Assembly (NCBI GenBank): GCA_947632385.1
Contig: CANRPD010000015.1
Coordinates: forward strand, 1-43,132
DNA from: an uncultured Clostridia bacterium
GTDB taxonomy: Bacteria; Bacillota; Clostridia; Oscillospirales; Acutalibacteraceae
Direction: 5' to 3'
Length of the DNA: 43,132 nucleotides
Below the pieces are notes generated by a model. It saw only the letters and a program-made list of their open reading frames with translations. It did no database searches and was not told the DNA's origin. This document shows positions 7,796 through 16,725 of the stretch, in pieces (position 1 is the first letter of the stretch; every line of letters begins with the position of its first letter). Both the position numbers and the translations under genes were made by a program.

Positions 7796-9364
7796 TCATC
7801 TGGCCTTATTCGTAAAGTTGATTCTGGGATCGACCACAGCCATCAGCACGTCGCCCATGATGGCGGCAATCACAGAAAGCAGCGCAAAGAACAGGGTAAC
7901 GCCCACGATAACACCGTTGTCATACTTACTGATCGAGTCGGTCAGCAGTTTGCCGGCGCCAGGCACCGAATAAACACGTTCTGTGATCAGAGATCCAGTC
8001 ATGGCAAACAGCAGGCTGCCAGGGATGCCATGAGTGATGGGGATCGCGGCGTTCTTCATGATGTGCTTGTAGAAGATCTCTCCCTCGGAGAGGCCGCCGG
8101 ACCGCGCGAACTTCACATAGTCGGAGTTCATCTGGTCGATCATGTAGCGACGCATCCACTTCATCAGGTTGCCCACAGAGGGCAGCATCAAGGAGACAAT
8201 GGGCAGCACATACATGGCAGCGGAAGGATTATCCATCTTGAATTCGTACGGCAAGCCAGTCGCACTGCCGATGGCACGGAACATGAAGATGTATCCCAGA
8301 GACGGAACGGAAGTGATAAAAATGATATAGATCGTGCCCAACTTGTCAAACCAACCGTCTTTGTTACGGCTCATGGCGATACCCAAAGGCAGGCCCAGGA
8401 TATAGGCACCAATGGTAGACAGAATACCGATGATGAACGAATAACCTGTCTTGGAGAAGCCATTTTTGTTGGTATCCACATTGGCATAATCATCTACAAA
8501 ACGAGCATCCAAAACGGGGTTGGAAGCACGAGAGCCGGAGCTGTAAACAGCAGAGTGCAGATCATCCGCAGAGAGTTCCGTCAGGCCGGAAGGGAAAGTA
8601 ATAGAAGACTGAACGAAAGAGCCCTGCGAACGGGTCATGGTGTCAAAGACATCGATGCCACGGCTCACGGTATAAGATTTACCAAGCTGAATGGTAAGAA
8701 AATTCTGATGGAAGAACGGGAAGTTGGAATCAAAGTACAGCAGGTACTTGTGCTGCGTACCGTTTCCGATAATGGCCGGTGAGAATTTTTCTCCGCCATA
8801 GACCGGATCGTACCAGGTAAAGGTAAGCCCTCTCTCCCCTACATCATCCTTCACGGAGTGGATATTATCCACCTTGAAGACGCTCAGGAAGTAGGTGAGT
8901 GCACGGGTCAGCAAGGGCCGATCCCGATACGCGTACAGCTGCTGGCGTCCGCCGGTCTTCACCTTACGGCCATCCATCTTCGCATCCAGACGCTTGACGG
9001 TATAGCCCTGGGACTCATAGTACTGCGTAAACTTTTCCACGTATTCGGCAACATTTGCCTCGTCATTTTCAGCTTTACGGGCAATCTGCACCACTTCGTC
9101 ACGGGTAGCGGAATCCAACTCGCCGCTTCTGACTAGATCACTCAAATAGTCCGAATAAGGCACGTAATCCACGTAACCGAACTCTTCCCAACGCTGATAT
9201 TTGTATACCTCGCGTTCATTCAAGGCGGTACGCGTATAGTTTTGATCTTCCGCGAAGATCTGTTCACGGTTCATCAGACCGTAAACCAGGAGCATGACTA
9301 CGATGATCACGATGACCACCGAGATAAGACCATGCACCAGGCGCTTTACGACATATTTACCCAT
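7796..9364 (-). CDS. oppB: oligopeptide ABC transporter permease (OppB/AmiC type) with a large extracytoplasmic domain
   Basis: A 522-residue permease, far longer than the roughly 310 residues of enterobacterial OppB. After a first helix (about 10-30) comes an outside domain of about 280 residues, then five or so membrane helices. The phrase GTQHKYLLYFDSNFPFFHQN closely matches what I remember of streptococcal AmiC, which has the same long loop and is about 500 residues, so the enlargement is a subfamily trait and not a local oddity. The EAA loop region reads YVKFARSGGLSEGEIFYKHIM. The C-terminus DPRINF is standard. The ribosome site before the ATG at 9364 is weak. The gene lies 206 nt after oppA across a hairpin, which could lower its expression relative to oppA. 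Confidence 0.93.
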   Translation of the reverse strand: MGKYVVKRLVHGLISVVIVIIVVMLLVYGLMNREQIFAEDQNYTRTALNEREVYKYQRWEEFGYVDYVPYSDYLSDLVRSGELDSATRDEVVQIARKAENDEANVAEYVEKFTQYYESQGYTVKRLDAKMDGRKVKTGGRQQLYAYRDRPLLTRALTYFLSVFKVDNIHSVKDDVGERGLTFTWYDPVYGGEKFSPAIIGNGTQHKYLLYFDSNFPFFHQNFLTIQLGKSYTVSRGIDVFDTMTRSQGSFVQSSITFPSGLTELSADDLHSAVYSSGSRASNPVLDARFVDDYANVDTNKNGFSKTGYSFIIGILSTIGAYILGLPLGIAMSRNKDGWFDKLGTIYIIFITSVPSLGYIFMFRAIGSATGLPYEFKMDNPSAAMYVLPIVSLMLPSVGNLMKWMRRYMIDQMNSDYVKFARSGGLSEGEIFYKHIMKNAAIPITHGIPGSLLFAMTGSLITERVYSVPGAGKLLTDSISKYDNGVIVGVTLFFALLSVIAAIMGDVLMAVVDPRINFTNKAR

Positions 9365-9487
9365 TTTTTATCCACTCGCTTATAATTGTAGTAAAGAGGC
9401 CTGTGTATTCAATGTAAGTCCGCCCCGGCCTGCGCCGGGCACGGGCGCGTGGCGTGTATGTGTGTCGAAAGTCGAATATGAACGCAC

Positions 9488-9513
9488 GGGAGGGTGAGTT
9501 CCCTCACCCTCCC
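9488..9513 (-). terminator. intercistronic hairpin between oppA and oppB
   Basis: GGGAGGGTGAG, a four-base loop and CTCACCCTCCC form a perfect 11-bp stem in the 206-bp oppA-oppB gap. No T run follows on the minus strand, so this is more likely an mRNA stability element or partial attenuator that raises binding protein over permease levels than a full terminator. A second, weaker GC-rich inverted repeat lies at about 9421-9450. Confidence 0.7.
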
Positions 9514-9570
9514 GCAACATTGGCTCATATTACATCAAGTAAAGGTTTTGGCTCAAATTAGTTTTTTCGA

Positions 9571-11832
9571 TTAGTAGACGCCCATCAGCATGACCATGTA
9601 GCCGCCGGGAACGATGGTATCCAGATAGGAGGAAGGATCGCCGTAGTCCGGATTCCAACCGGAGCTGTAATACCAGTCGTAGTTCATCTCATAACCGTAG
9701 TTGCAGCCGAACTGAACAGCTCTGGCCTCGTCAGCGTCGTCCATAGCTACCAGGTCAACAACGATCTCGCCGCCGAACACAGAATCGATGGCCTGCTTCC
9801 AGCCGTTGGCAGTGTTGGTGGAGCTGGTGTTGTAAGAGCTGTACGGAATGTCGATGTGGATCGGATTCTCAGCATTGATCTCGATGCCCTGGGTAGCCAG
9901 CTCAGCCTTGGCAGCCTCCAGGTCGGCCTTCGCCTGCTCGGCGTCGAACAAACCGTCGAAGCCCATGCTGGAATTGGTCTCGGGATCCCAAGCCTTCCAC
10001 TTGCAGCCGTCAGCATCCAGCTGAGCCTGCATGATCTCACCATAATAGGTGCCCTTCGGGAAGGTCTTGCTCTCGCCGGAGATATCCACAGTCACATCTT
10101 CCTCCAGAGCAACGAAGTCGCCAGGCGTGTAGGAGTTGGACAGAGAGGTCCGGCCCAGTTCTTCATTACCGGTAGCGATGGCACGCCAAGCCACACGGTC
10201 GAAGCCATGGAGCAGAGCAAAGCGGAAGTTCTTGTTCAGCAGAGCAGCCTTGGTGCGGGCCTTCTCTTCGTCAGACTTCGCAGACACAACGGCGGATTCG
10301 TCGTTGGAGTTGTGGAACATCTGACGGTTGAGGTTGATCCAGGTCAGGCCGGAGAAGCCGGAGGGCTCGGGCACATAGTTGTACAGATCGAAGATGGTCT
10401 CTTCGGAACCCTCAGCCTTGGTGGTCTGAGCCATTTCCAGTCTGCTGGCGTTCAGGGTCAGAGAGGAGATGGTGCCATTGACGAAGTTGTCAAAGGTCTT
10501 CACGTCGTCGGAGCCGTCGTCATACCAGTAGTTGATGGTCTTGACGCGGACATTTTCCGCGTCATAGTAAGCGGGGTTGGCAGTATAGGTGATCTGAGCC
10601 TGATCGGTCACGTTGGTCGCGATGTAGGGACCGCAGTAGACGATATGATCGGGGCCAAGGCCGAAGGTGTAATCTTCAGCGGTGGGATCATAGTCAGCAC
10701 CGAACTTGCCGCCCTGGCTCTCGTAATAGGTACGGCACATGGGAGCCAGATGGGTGTAGGTCACTTCGGTGGTGAAGTAGGGCACGGGAGTCTGCAGGGT
10801 GTATTCCACCGTGTGGTCGTCCAGAGCCTTCACGCCAACCGTGGTGAAGTCGTCGGTGTCGCCGTTGATGTACTCATCAATGCCGGCGATCTGGCCGCGG
10901 AGCAGATCCTCCAGGCCGCCAGCAGCGTCGCACACGTGCTGCATACCGGCAACGAAGTCATCCGCCACCAGAGGAGCGACCTCACGGCCCTGCTGATCGA
11001 CCCAAACGATGTCGTCGCGCAGATGGAAGGTGTAGACCAGGTTATCGTCGGAAACCTCATAAGAGGTGGCCAGAGCGGGCTGCAGGTTGTTCTCAACATC
11101 GTACTCCATCAAGCTCATGGAGGTGAAAGCACGCACCTGGGTGCATTCAGCACGGGAGCTGACCATGGGGTCGAAGGACTCGGGGATGCTGGAGAAGGTG
11201 CCGTCGTAATGATCGCGGAGGGTGTGGCCCTGCTCGGTCACATATTTCTCAGCCTCGGCCAGGAAGGTGCCGGTGCCCTTCAGATCGTCCCACATGGAAC
11301 GCAGGGTGGCACGCTGCTCGGTGGTCAGCGGATCATCCGTGATCAGATAATGCATGTACTTGTAGCTGTCGCCGCCCCACATGACGCTGGGAGCGGTACG
11401 GGGCACGATACGGGTGAGGGCGTAGCTGCCGGTGCCGTTGGTGCCGGGGCCGGCAACGCCAGTCTCCAGGAACTTGGCCTCGGCGATCGCCATCAGAGCA
11501 TAACGCTTGCTCAGGTTCGTCTCGGCCTTAGCGACCTCATAGAACTCAGCAAATTCGCCCTGGGTGTAGTCATAGACCAGATCGGAAATCTCATCCCAGT
11601 TTTCTACGACCGTGTCGTAGTCGGTGGTGAGTTCCTCCGGAATGACCAACGCGTCATAGCCGCCAGTCTCTTCCACGTCGCTGGAGCCGCTGTCGGGAGT
11701 GCTCTCAGGAGTAGAAGCAGGCTCGCTCGTGGTGTTGCTGGAAGCAGGAGCGCTGGAGCCATTGCCGCCGCCACAGGCGACCAGGCTGCACAGAAGCACC
11801 GCAACCAGAAGCACGCTCAGGAACTTCTTCAT
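9571..11832 (-). CDS. oppA: oligopeptide ABC transporter substrate-binding lipoprotein (OppA type)
   Basis: A 753-residue lipoprotein that captures peptides outside the cell for OppBCDF. The N-terminus is a lipoprotein signal (MKKFLSVLLVAVLLCSLVAC) with the lipobox Cys at 20, then a Ser/Pro/Glu/Thr-rich linker to about 55. The mature domain is an SBP family 5 fold: phrases such as YTFHLRDDIVWVDQQG, DDFVAGMQHV and YTLQTPVPYFT are typical. It is larger than usual OppA (about 540 to 660 residues), with an extra helical N-terminal region before the SBP_bac_5 core. An AAGGAGG site lies 9 nt before the ATG. It heads the operon behind a consensus promoter, and the C-terminal YLDTIVPGGYM region matches AmiA-like proteins by eye. 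Confidence 0.93.
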   Translation of the reverse strand: MKKFLSVLLVAVLLCSLVACGGGNGSSAPASSNTTSEPASTPESTPDSGSSDVEETGGYDALVIPEELTTDYDTVVENWDEISDLVYDYTQGEFAEFYEVAKAETNLSKRYALMAIAEAKFLETGVAGPGTNGTGSYALTRIVPRTAPSVMWGGDSYKYMHYLITDDPLTTEQRATLRSMWDDLKGTGTFLAEAEKYVTEQGHTLRDHYDGTFSSIPESFDPMVSSRAECTQVRAFTSMSLMEYDVENNLQPALATSYEVSDDNLVYTFHLRDDIVWVDQQGREVAPLVADDFVAGMQHVCDAAGGLEDLLRGQIAGIDEYINGDTDDFTTVGVKALDDHTVEYTLQTPVPYFTTEVTYTHLAPMCRTYYESQGGKFGADYDPTAEDYTFGLGPDHIVYCGPYIATNVTDQAQITYTANPAYYDAENVRVKTINYWYDDGSDDVKTFDNFVNGTISSLTLNASRLEMAQTTKAEGSEETIFDLYNYVPEPSGFSGLTWINLNRQMFHNSNDESAVVSAKSDEEKARTKAALLNKNFRFALLHGFDRVAWRAIATGNEELGRTSLSNSYTPGDFVALEEDVTVDISGESKTFPKGTYYGEIMQAQLDADGCKWKAWDPETNSSMGFDGLFDAEQAKADLEAAKAELATQGIEINAENPIHIDIPYSSYNTSSTNTANGWKQAIDSVFGGEIVVDLVAMDDADEARAVQFGCNYGYEMNYDWYYSSGWNPDYGDPSSYLDTIVPGGYMVMLMGVY

Positions 11833-11990
11833 CTTTGTTTCCTCCTTAAGGATTTTTCATTTAACCTTACGGGTCCGCCCCCCGACGCTTGAGCCGGTCG
11901 TCGGAAACAGGCCCCCAAAGTTAAATTTTGTGGGAACTTCCCGCCGGACTACCGTATATAGGGTATACCTCCAGCGGAAGGATTGAAAGA

Positions 11991-12019
11991 ATTATACCGC
12001 ATCCTGCGTATAATTGCAA
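11991..12019 (-). promoter_or_regulatory. oppA operon promoter
   Basis: On the minus strand TTGCAA (12019-12014), exactly 17 bp, then TATAAT (11996-11991) give a near-consensus sigma-A promoter. Transcription would start near 11984, leaving a leader of about 150 nt before the oppA ATG at 11832. That leader contains imperfect inverted repeats around 11878-11900 but no riboswitch I recognise. Confidence 0.75.
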
Positions 12020-12378
12020 TTAGTAGAAATGAAAAATATTACGGACATTTCCGCCGATTTCCGGTAAAAACCCATAAAAACTCACGAAAGAATTGCAGAA
12101 CGGTAACGTAAAAATTTCAAATTGTAACCTTTTGCCCGATTCTTGAAACTGCTGGAATTTCCTTTACTCTGGGCATTTATACGCGATTGGGACCGCCGCC
12201 GGAATGAAAGTTTGGATTTCAAAATTGCAAAGCGTTTTTGAAAAAAATCGAGCCCGATTTGCGAGTTTATACGCGGTTTCTGTATATCCATGCGGGCAGA
12301 GGGCGTTTTTCCCCTTATAGAGAGATGTTTTTGCATAGTCTATTAAGCCGTGTAATGAAACCCCAAACGGGCTTTTCT
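12020..12378. other. non-coding stretch upstream of the opp promoter
   Basis: About 360 bp of AT-richer sequence without a convincing gene; the short open frames here lack ribosome sites. It contains two copies of TTTATACGCG in the same orientation at 12176-12185 and 12266-12275, exactly 90 bp apart. A related TTATACGC in opposite orientation (12006-12013) lies inside the oppA promoter spacer. These could be regulator sites or chance. The end near 12358-12377 holds a weak hairpin that may terminate the HD-domain gene. Confidence 0.45.
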
Positions 12379-12873
12379 TCATTTTTCCTGCAAATAGAGG
12401 GAAAAAAGCAGCTTTTTGCCGGTTTCGGTGGAGAAGATCGTCTCTGCCACCCGCCGGATCGACTCGGTGTCCATGTGGCCTTCGTCCATATTGACCAGAA
12501 AATCCGCTTCCACCAGGATCTGGTGATCCAAACCCAAGATCGGCTGATAGGTGTGATGATGACCGACCAGCGTGCAGACCCGGTCAATCACTTGATTCGC
12601 ATATCCCAAAGTGCCCAACAGTTCCCGTGCAACCGGAGGGCCTTCCAGCTCCTGATACTTCCCTGCCCCACTGCCGTACTTCTCCAGACTAGGACGGATC
12701 CCAATATCATGCACGATGGCCGCCGTCTCCAGGATCTGCTGGGTCAATTCGTCCAGGCCTTCGCCCTCTCCGATGGTCCGCGCATAGGCATATACTTTTA
12801 AGAAGTGGTTCACGCGTTCCATACAGTCCTGTTCATACCGACACATGGCCAGCACCAATGGTGTATTGTTCAT
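12379..12873 (-). CDS. HD-domain protein (predicted phosphohydrolase)
   Basis: A 164-residue cytoplasmic HD-superfamily protein. The metal-binding pattern is visible as an early His in RVNHFLKV, HD in AAIVHDIGIRP (about residues 52-62), a His cluster in VGHHHTYQP (about 103-111) and a late Asp in LVEADFLVNMDEG. This order fits the HDc fold of small nucleotide or phosphate hydrolases. I chose the ATG at 12873 because a GGGGAGA site precedes it and the protein begins at the HD fold; the open frame continues upstream into the next gene without a start of comparable quality. It is the last gene of the prmA operon, 43 nt after the double GNAT gene. Its substrate is unknown. Confidence 0.85.
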   Translation of the reverse strand: MNNTPLVLAMCRYEQDCMERVNHFLKVYAYARTIGEGEGLDELTQQILETAAIVHDIGIRPSLEKYGSGAGKYQELEGPPVARELLGTLGYANQVIDRVCTLVGHHHTYQPILGLDHQILVEADFLVNMDEGHMDTESIRRVAETIFSTETGKKLLFSLYLQEK

Positions 12874-12916
12874 AGAGATCTCCCCTATATCTTGTAGATT
12901 GTATAGTTGTTTCCCT

Positions 12917-13999
12917 TTACAGATTGATCCAGTACCGGCAGACCAGAGATCCATCGTCGTCCTCCACCAGGTTCTCCAGGGTCCCGCCGCAGTCCCGTAT
13001 GGTAGCTGCAGAGGGCGTATTGACATCGTCACAGGTGAGCAGAACTCTAAAAATACCCCGTTCCCGGACTTTTTCCAATGCAAGTCCCAACAGATAGGGG
13101 GCAAGACCCTTTTGCCGTGCGGACGGGCGAAGACCGTATCCAATATGTCCCCCCGTAAGCAGCAAACTTTCATTGAGCCATTCCCGCACCTGAACAGCCC
13201 CCAAAGGGTAGCCATCCTTTCCTACAAAGAAGTACAGCACGGCCGGTACCCGGCCTGGGTCCGGCGAGGTCCGCACTCGAATCGTCCGTTCGAGCCATTG
13301 TTGAGGCGTCAGCCCATGCAGCTCTGAGGACCAGTGGACCATGAGTTCCCTCCCCCATTCCTGTCGATACGCTTCCAGGAACGCCGGATCCATCTCTTCC
13401 GGCAGAAGCAGTGTATAGCCATTTTCCTTGGCACGCATGGCATAGTATTCCGCTGCCGTCAGGGAATAGCTCATCAGATCCGTCGTCTGCCCATTGTATC
13501 GAACCGCATAGGCGCGCATCAAACCGTCAAACTGAAACCCGGCCTTTTCTATGACCCGTCTGGAACGCTGATTCTCCGGGTAATGGGTGATCACGATGGC
13601 CTTGAGCTTCCACTGACGGAACCCAAAATCCATCATGGCGCGAACAGCTTCAGGCATCAAGCCCTGTCCCCAATAGCTCTTTGACAGCGCATACCCCATC
13701 ACCAATACTCCTGGAACTTTTGGCCGATGGCTGTCCACCGCCAGAGAAATGGTCCCGATGAGGGTCCCGATCTCTTTGTGTTCGATCCCAAGGCATAGCC
13801 CACTGCGTGTCTCCATAAAGGTTTGGATCAAGCGGCGGCTCTCCTCGACGCTTTGATGGGGTGACCAGCCAGCCATGGGCCCAACATCCCTGTCCCGAGC
13901 ATAGGCAAACATATCGGGTGCGTCCTCCGGTCGAAGCGGGCGCAAGGTGAGCCGCGGTGTGTCCAAACGGACGTTTTTCCACTTTTCCAAGGATTCCAT
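12917..13999 (-). CDS. tandem GNAT-family N-acetyltransferase (two domains)
   Basis: A 360-residue protein built from two acetyltransferase domains. Residues about 1-185 resemble RimJ/RimL-type enzymes (TPRLTLRPLRPEDAPDMFAY at the start, then GYALSKSYWGQGLMPEAVRAM as the acetyl-CoA loop, and NQRSRRVIEKAGF). Residues about 195-360 form a second GNAT domain with YGLRPSARQKGLAPYLLGLAL as its acetyl-CoA loop and NTPSAATIRDCGG at its end. RimJ-like enzymes acetylate protein N-termini or small amines. The open frame begins at 14020, overlapping the prmA stop, but an AGGAGG site at 14006-14011 points to the ATG at 13999. It lies between prmA and the HD gene. The fusion of two GNATs could give one active and one regulatory domain. 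Confidence 0.88.
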   Translation of the reverse strand: MESLEKWKNVRLDTPRLTLRPLRPEDAPDMFAYARDRDVGPMAGWSPHQSVEESRRLIQTFMETRSGLCLGIEHKEIGTLIGTISLAVDSHRPKVPGVLVMGYALSKSYWGQGLMPEAVRAMMDFGFRQWKLKAIVITHYPENQRSRRVIEKAGFQFDGLMRAYAVRYNGQTTDLMSYSLTAAEYYAMRAKENGYTLLLPEEMDPAFLEAYRQEWGRELMVHWSSELHGLTPQQWLERTIRVRTSPDPGRVPAVLYFFVGKDGYPLGAVQVREWLNESLLLTGGHIGYGLRPSARQKGLAPYLLGLALEKVRERGIFRVLLTCDDVNTPSAATIRDCGGTLENLVEDDDGSLVCRYWINL

Positions 14000-14016
14000 C
14001 CCGACCCTCCTGTATC

Positions 14017-14943
14017 TCATGAGCGCAACCGCAGGGCAAGTGCGACCCAGCCCCGCTCCTCCCAGCGTTCGACCACCTGAAAATGTTCAGAGAGAATGTT
14101 TATGACCTCTGCCTCTCTGGTGTCAATGATCCCGCTGACAATATAGATCCCGTCTTCCGACAAAAATCGGGATGCATCTTTGGACAGCAAAAGAATGGCG
14201 TCGGCTACGATATTGGCGGCGACAACCGGATACGTTCCGCGGACCGAATCCGCCAGATTGCCGCAGATCCCAGTAAACCGGTCGCCCACGCCATTTTGGG
14301 CAGCGTTTTCCTGAGCAGTCTGCACGGCCAACGGATCGATATCCACACCCACGGCCGAGGACATTCCCAGCAGCAACGCTGCCACCGAGAGGATCCCGCT
14401 GCCGCAGCCCACATCCAAGAAGGGCTGACCAGGACGGACATACTTTTCCAGCAATTCCAGGCACAGCCGGGTGGTCTCATGGGTGCCGGTCCCAAATGCC
14501 AAGCCGGGCTCCAGATGGAGCACGATCCGTCCATTCGCGTCATACTGTTCCTCCCAAACGGGGCGGATTAGCAGTTTCTCCCCCACTGGAATCGGCTTAA
14601 AGTACTTCTTCCAATTGTTGATCCAATCTTCCTGTCTGCAATCCTCCCTGGAAAGGACAAAGGGAATCCCCACAGCAGTGTAGCGCTCCGTTAAAAAAGA
14701 AACCGCTTCCTCCGGGTTGTCCTCAGGGCTGATGTAGACATGTATCCACGCTTTTGTGCGGTCACGGCTGAGCAACGCGTCATCGATCAGATCAATATGG
14801 GCGATCTCCATTGCCTCTTCTTCTAAATGGGAATAGTCTTCAATATAGATGCCATAGGGAACAGTCATATTGGCAATATCTCCCGCCTTGTCCACTTGAT
14901 CGGCCGGTACTTCGATTTTGAGTTCTGTCCACTGATCCTGCAT
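14017..14943 (-). CDS. prmA: ribosomal protein L11 methyltransferase
   Basis: A 308-residue SAM-dependent methyltransferase that trimethylates lysines and the N-terminus of ribosomal protein L11. The N-terminal recognition domain (1-100) is followed by the conserved EDWINNWKKYFKPIPVG and LEPGLAFGTGTHETTRLCL segments, SAM motif I FLDVGCGSGILSVAA (about 177-191), motif II GVDIDPLAV and motif IV ANIVADAI. Length and motifs match the family. It is the first gene of a three-gene operon; the next gene starts where this one stops. Upstream, TTGACA (15008-15003) with TATGAA 15 bp later may be its promoter, with non-ideal spacing. The flippase gene is divergent. Confidence 0.96.
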   Translation of the reverse strand: MQDQWTELKIEVPADQVDKAGDIANMTVPYGIYIEDYSHLEEEAMEIAHIDLIDDALLSRDRTKAWIHVYISPEDNPEEAVSFLTERYTAVGIPFVLSREDCRQEDWINNWKKYFKPIPVGEKLLIRPVWEEQYDANGRIVLHLEPGLAFGTGTHETTRLCLELLEKYVRPGQPFLDVGCGSGILSVAALLLGMSSAVGVDIDPLAVQTAQENAAQNGVGDRFTGICGNLADSVRGTYPVVAANIVADAILLLSKDASRFLSEDGIYIVSGIIDTREAEVINILSEHFQVVERWEERGWVALALRLRS

Positions 14944-15045
14944 AGCACGATATCCCTTTCCAACAATCGGTGTTTCATTGTTTCATACTACCACAATCCA
15001 ACTGTCAATGCAAGGCGCAAATTATCCGGAAATGAAAGGAACGCC

Positions 15046-16623
15046 ATGACCAAAAAACAGTTCTTCCTTCAGGGAACGATCCTGACGGTGATCTCTCTAT
15101 TCCTGCGAATACTGAATATGGGGTATCGATCCTACCTATCCAGCGAGATTGGTGCCCAGGGAATGGGCCTTTACCAGCTGATCTTTTCCATCTTCATGCT
15201 CACTGTGACGCTTTCTACTTCCGGCATCAGCCTCGCTGTGACACGAATGGTCACAGGAGCCATTGTCTCTAACCAAAGGCAAAAGGTCCGTTCCACGGTC
15301 GCCCGATGCTTCGCCTTCTGTCTGTTGTTCAGCCTGTCCATCGCCTGTCTGCTGCTTTTTTACGCAGATTTTGCTGCCCAGCGATTCTTAGGAAACCTCC
15401 AAGCGGCTCCCTGCCTCCGTATTTTAGGCGTGGGTCTGCCTTTTATGTCTCTGTGTACCTGCATGAAAGGGTTTTTTCTGGCCGTGGACGAATCTCTTTC
15501 CACCGCAGTCTCCGATGCCTTGGAGCAGATCCTGACGGTTTTGGCTACCGCATTTTTCTTCTGGCGATTCGCCCCTCAGAGCATGGAACGTGCGTGTCTG
15601 GCTGCTATGACAGCTTCTACTTTGGGAGAGGTGACCTCTTTTTTGGTCAGCTGGACCGCCTATCGGCGCAGCTTGCGGCGAAACACACCCAGAGCAACAG
15701 AAAAGAGCAGTGGGGTGTTGAAAGGTCTGTGTCACATTGCACTGCCCTGTACCCTGAGCTCCGCAGCCAGAAGCCTGCTCAACACAGGGGAAAATCTATT
15801 GATCCCTCGGGAACTGAGGAGATACGGTCTGGAATACAGCGCTTCGATGGCCCAATACGGCCTTTTGCAGGGCATGGCCATGCCCATTTTATACTTTCCT
15901 TCCTCCCTGCTGGCCTCCTTTGCATCTCTGCTCATTCCTAAGATCTCCCGAGAAAGGGAACTCGGACACCGGAAGGAGGTCGCCCACATCACCGAAAGGG
16001 CCATTTCCGCTGCGTTGACCTTCGGGATCTTTTTCGCAGCCTTGTTCGCGTTCTGCGGAGATCGATGGGGGCAAGCTTTCTACAAAAGCCAAGATGCCGG
16101 TTTGTATCTACATGTGCTTGCACCCATCGTGCCATTGTTGTATCTGGATGTCGTGGTAGACAGCCTGCTCAAAGGCATGGATGAGCAATTCAACTCCATG
16201 AAGTATAACTTCTCGGATTCTCTCATACGCGTGACGTTGGTCCTGTGTCTTCTACGTTCTTTTGGGATGGAAAGCTATGTCGGGATCCTGTTTTTCAGCT
16301 CGATCTTCAATGCGGCCCTCAGCCTGCACAGGCTGCTGAAAGTGACCCAGGTTTCCCTCTCTATTCGATCCAGTGTTCTACTGCCGCTGCTGTGTGCGCT
16401 GGGATCTGTAACTATCGGAAAAAGACTGCTGACTCCAAACATGCTGCTCAACCCGCTGTACGAAATCCTCTTGCAGGGGGGTCTGTCCGGTTGCCTGTTT
16501 CTGTTGATCCTGTATTTGCTAACTGGCAGCTTCTTGCCCGACAGACCTGCGCTCTTTAAGGAAAGGGGTACCGTTTCGCGCCAGAAGCAGATAGACAAAC
16601 GCTGCCCAACGGAAAAGAGATGA
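15046..16623 (+). CDS. polysaccharide/lipid-linked oligosaccharide flippase, SpoVB family
   Basis: A 525-residue integral membrane protein with about 14 hydrophobic helices, in the MOP exporter superfamily near SpoVB/MurJ-type proteins. These flip lipid-linked glycans; SpoVB acts in spore cortex building. The opening MTKKQFFLQGTILTVISLFL followed by RILNMGYRSYLSSEIGAQGMGLYQL is typical of SpoVB. The open frame begins at 14827, but a GAAAGGA site and the start of the first helix choose the ATG at 15046. It stands alone, divergent from prmA. Clostridia often carry several SpoVB paralogues, so a sporulation role is likely but not proven. Confidence 0.88.
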   Translation: MTKKQFFLQGTILTVISLFLRILNMGYRSYLSSEIGAQGMGLYQLIFSIFMLTVTLSTSGISLAVTRMVTGAIVSNQRQKVRSTVARCFAFCLLFSLSIACLLLFYADFAAQRFLGNLQAAPCLRILGVGLPFMSLCTCMKGFFLAVDESLSTAVSDALEQILTVLATAFFFWRFAPQSMERACLAAMTASTLGEVTSFLVSWTAYRRSLRRNTPRATEKSSGVLKGLCHIALPCTLSSAARSLLNTGENLLIPRELRRYGLEYSASMAQYGLLQGMAMPILYFPSSLLASFASLLIPKISRERELGHRKEVAHITERAISAALTFGIFFAALFAFCGDRWGQAFYKSQDAGLYLHVLAPIVPLLYLDVVVDSLLKGMDEQFNSMKYNFSDSLIRVTLVLCLLRSFGMESYVGILFFSSIFNAALSLHRLLKVTQVSLSIRSSVLLPLLCALGSVTIGKRLLTPNMLLNPLYEILLQGGLSGCLFLLILYLLTGSFLPDRPALFKERGTVSRQKQIDKRCPTEKR

Positions 16624-16654
16624 GATTCCGGTGTTGGCATTTTCCCTGTTTATT

Positions 16655-16702
16655 TCATAAAAGGAAACCCGCCGGCCTCTTGGAAAAGACCAGCGGGTCT
16701 AT
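16655..16702. terminator. hairpin between convergent flippase and pseudokinase genes
   Basis: GACCCGC near 16700 and GCGGGTT near 16668 pair around an imperfect TCTT/AAGA inner stem. T-rich sequence lies on both outer sides (TTTCCTTTTAT on the minus strand), so it may end both transcripts. Confidence 0.6.
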
Positions 16703-16725
16703 ACTTTAAGAAAAAACGCGACAGA

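Noticed and set aside
7796-9364. The long outside domain of OppB as a novel insertion
   Set aside because: Streptococcal AmiC has the same large loop with similar sequence.
9856-11892. A 678-codon plus-strand open frame
   Set aside because: Antisense shadow of oppA, low-complexity and His/Val/Gly-rich without domains.
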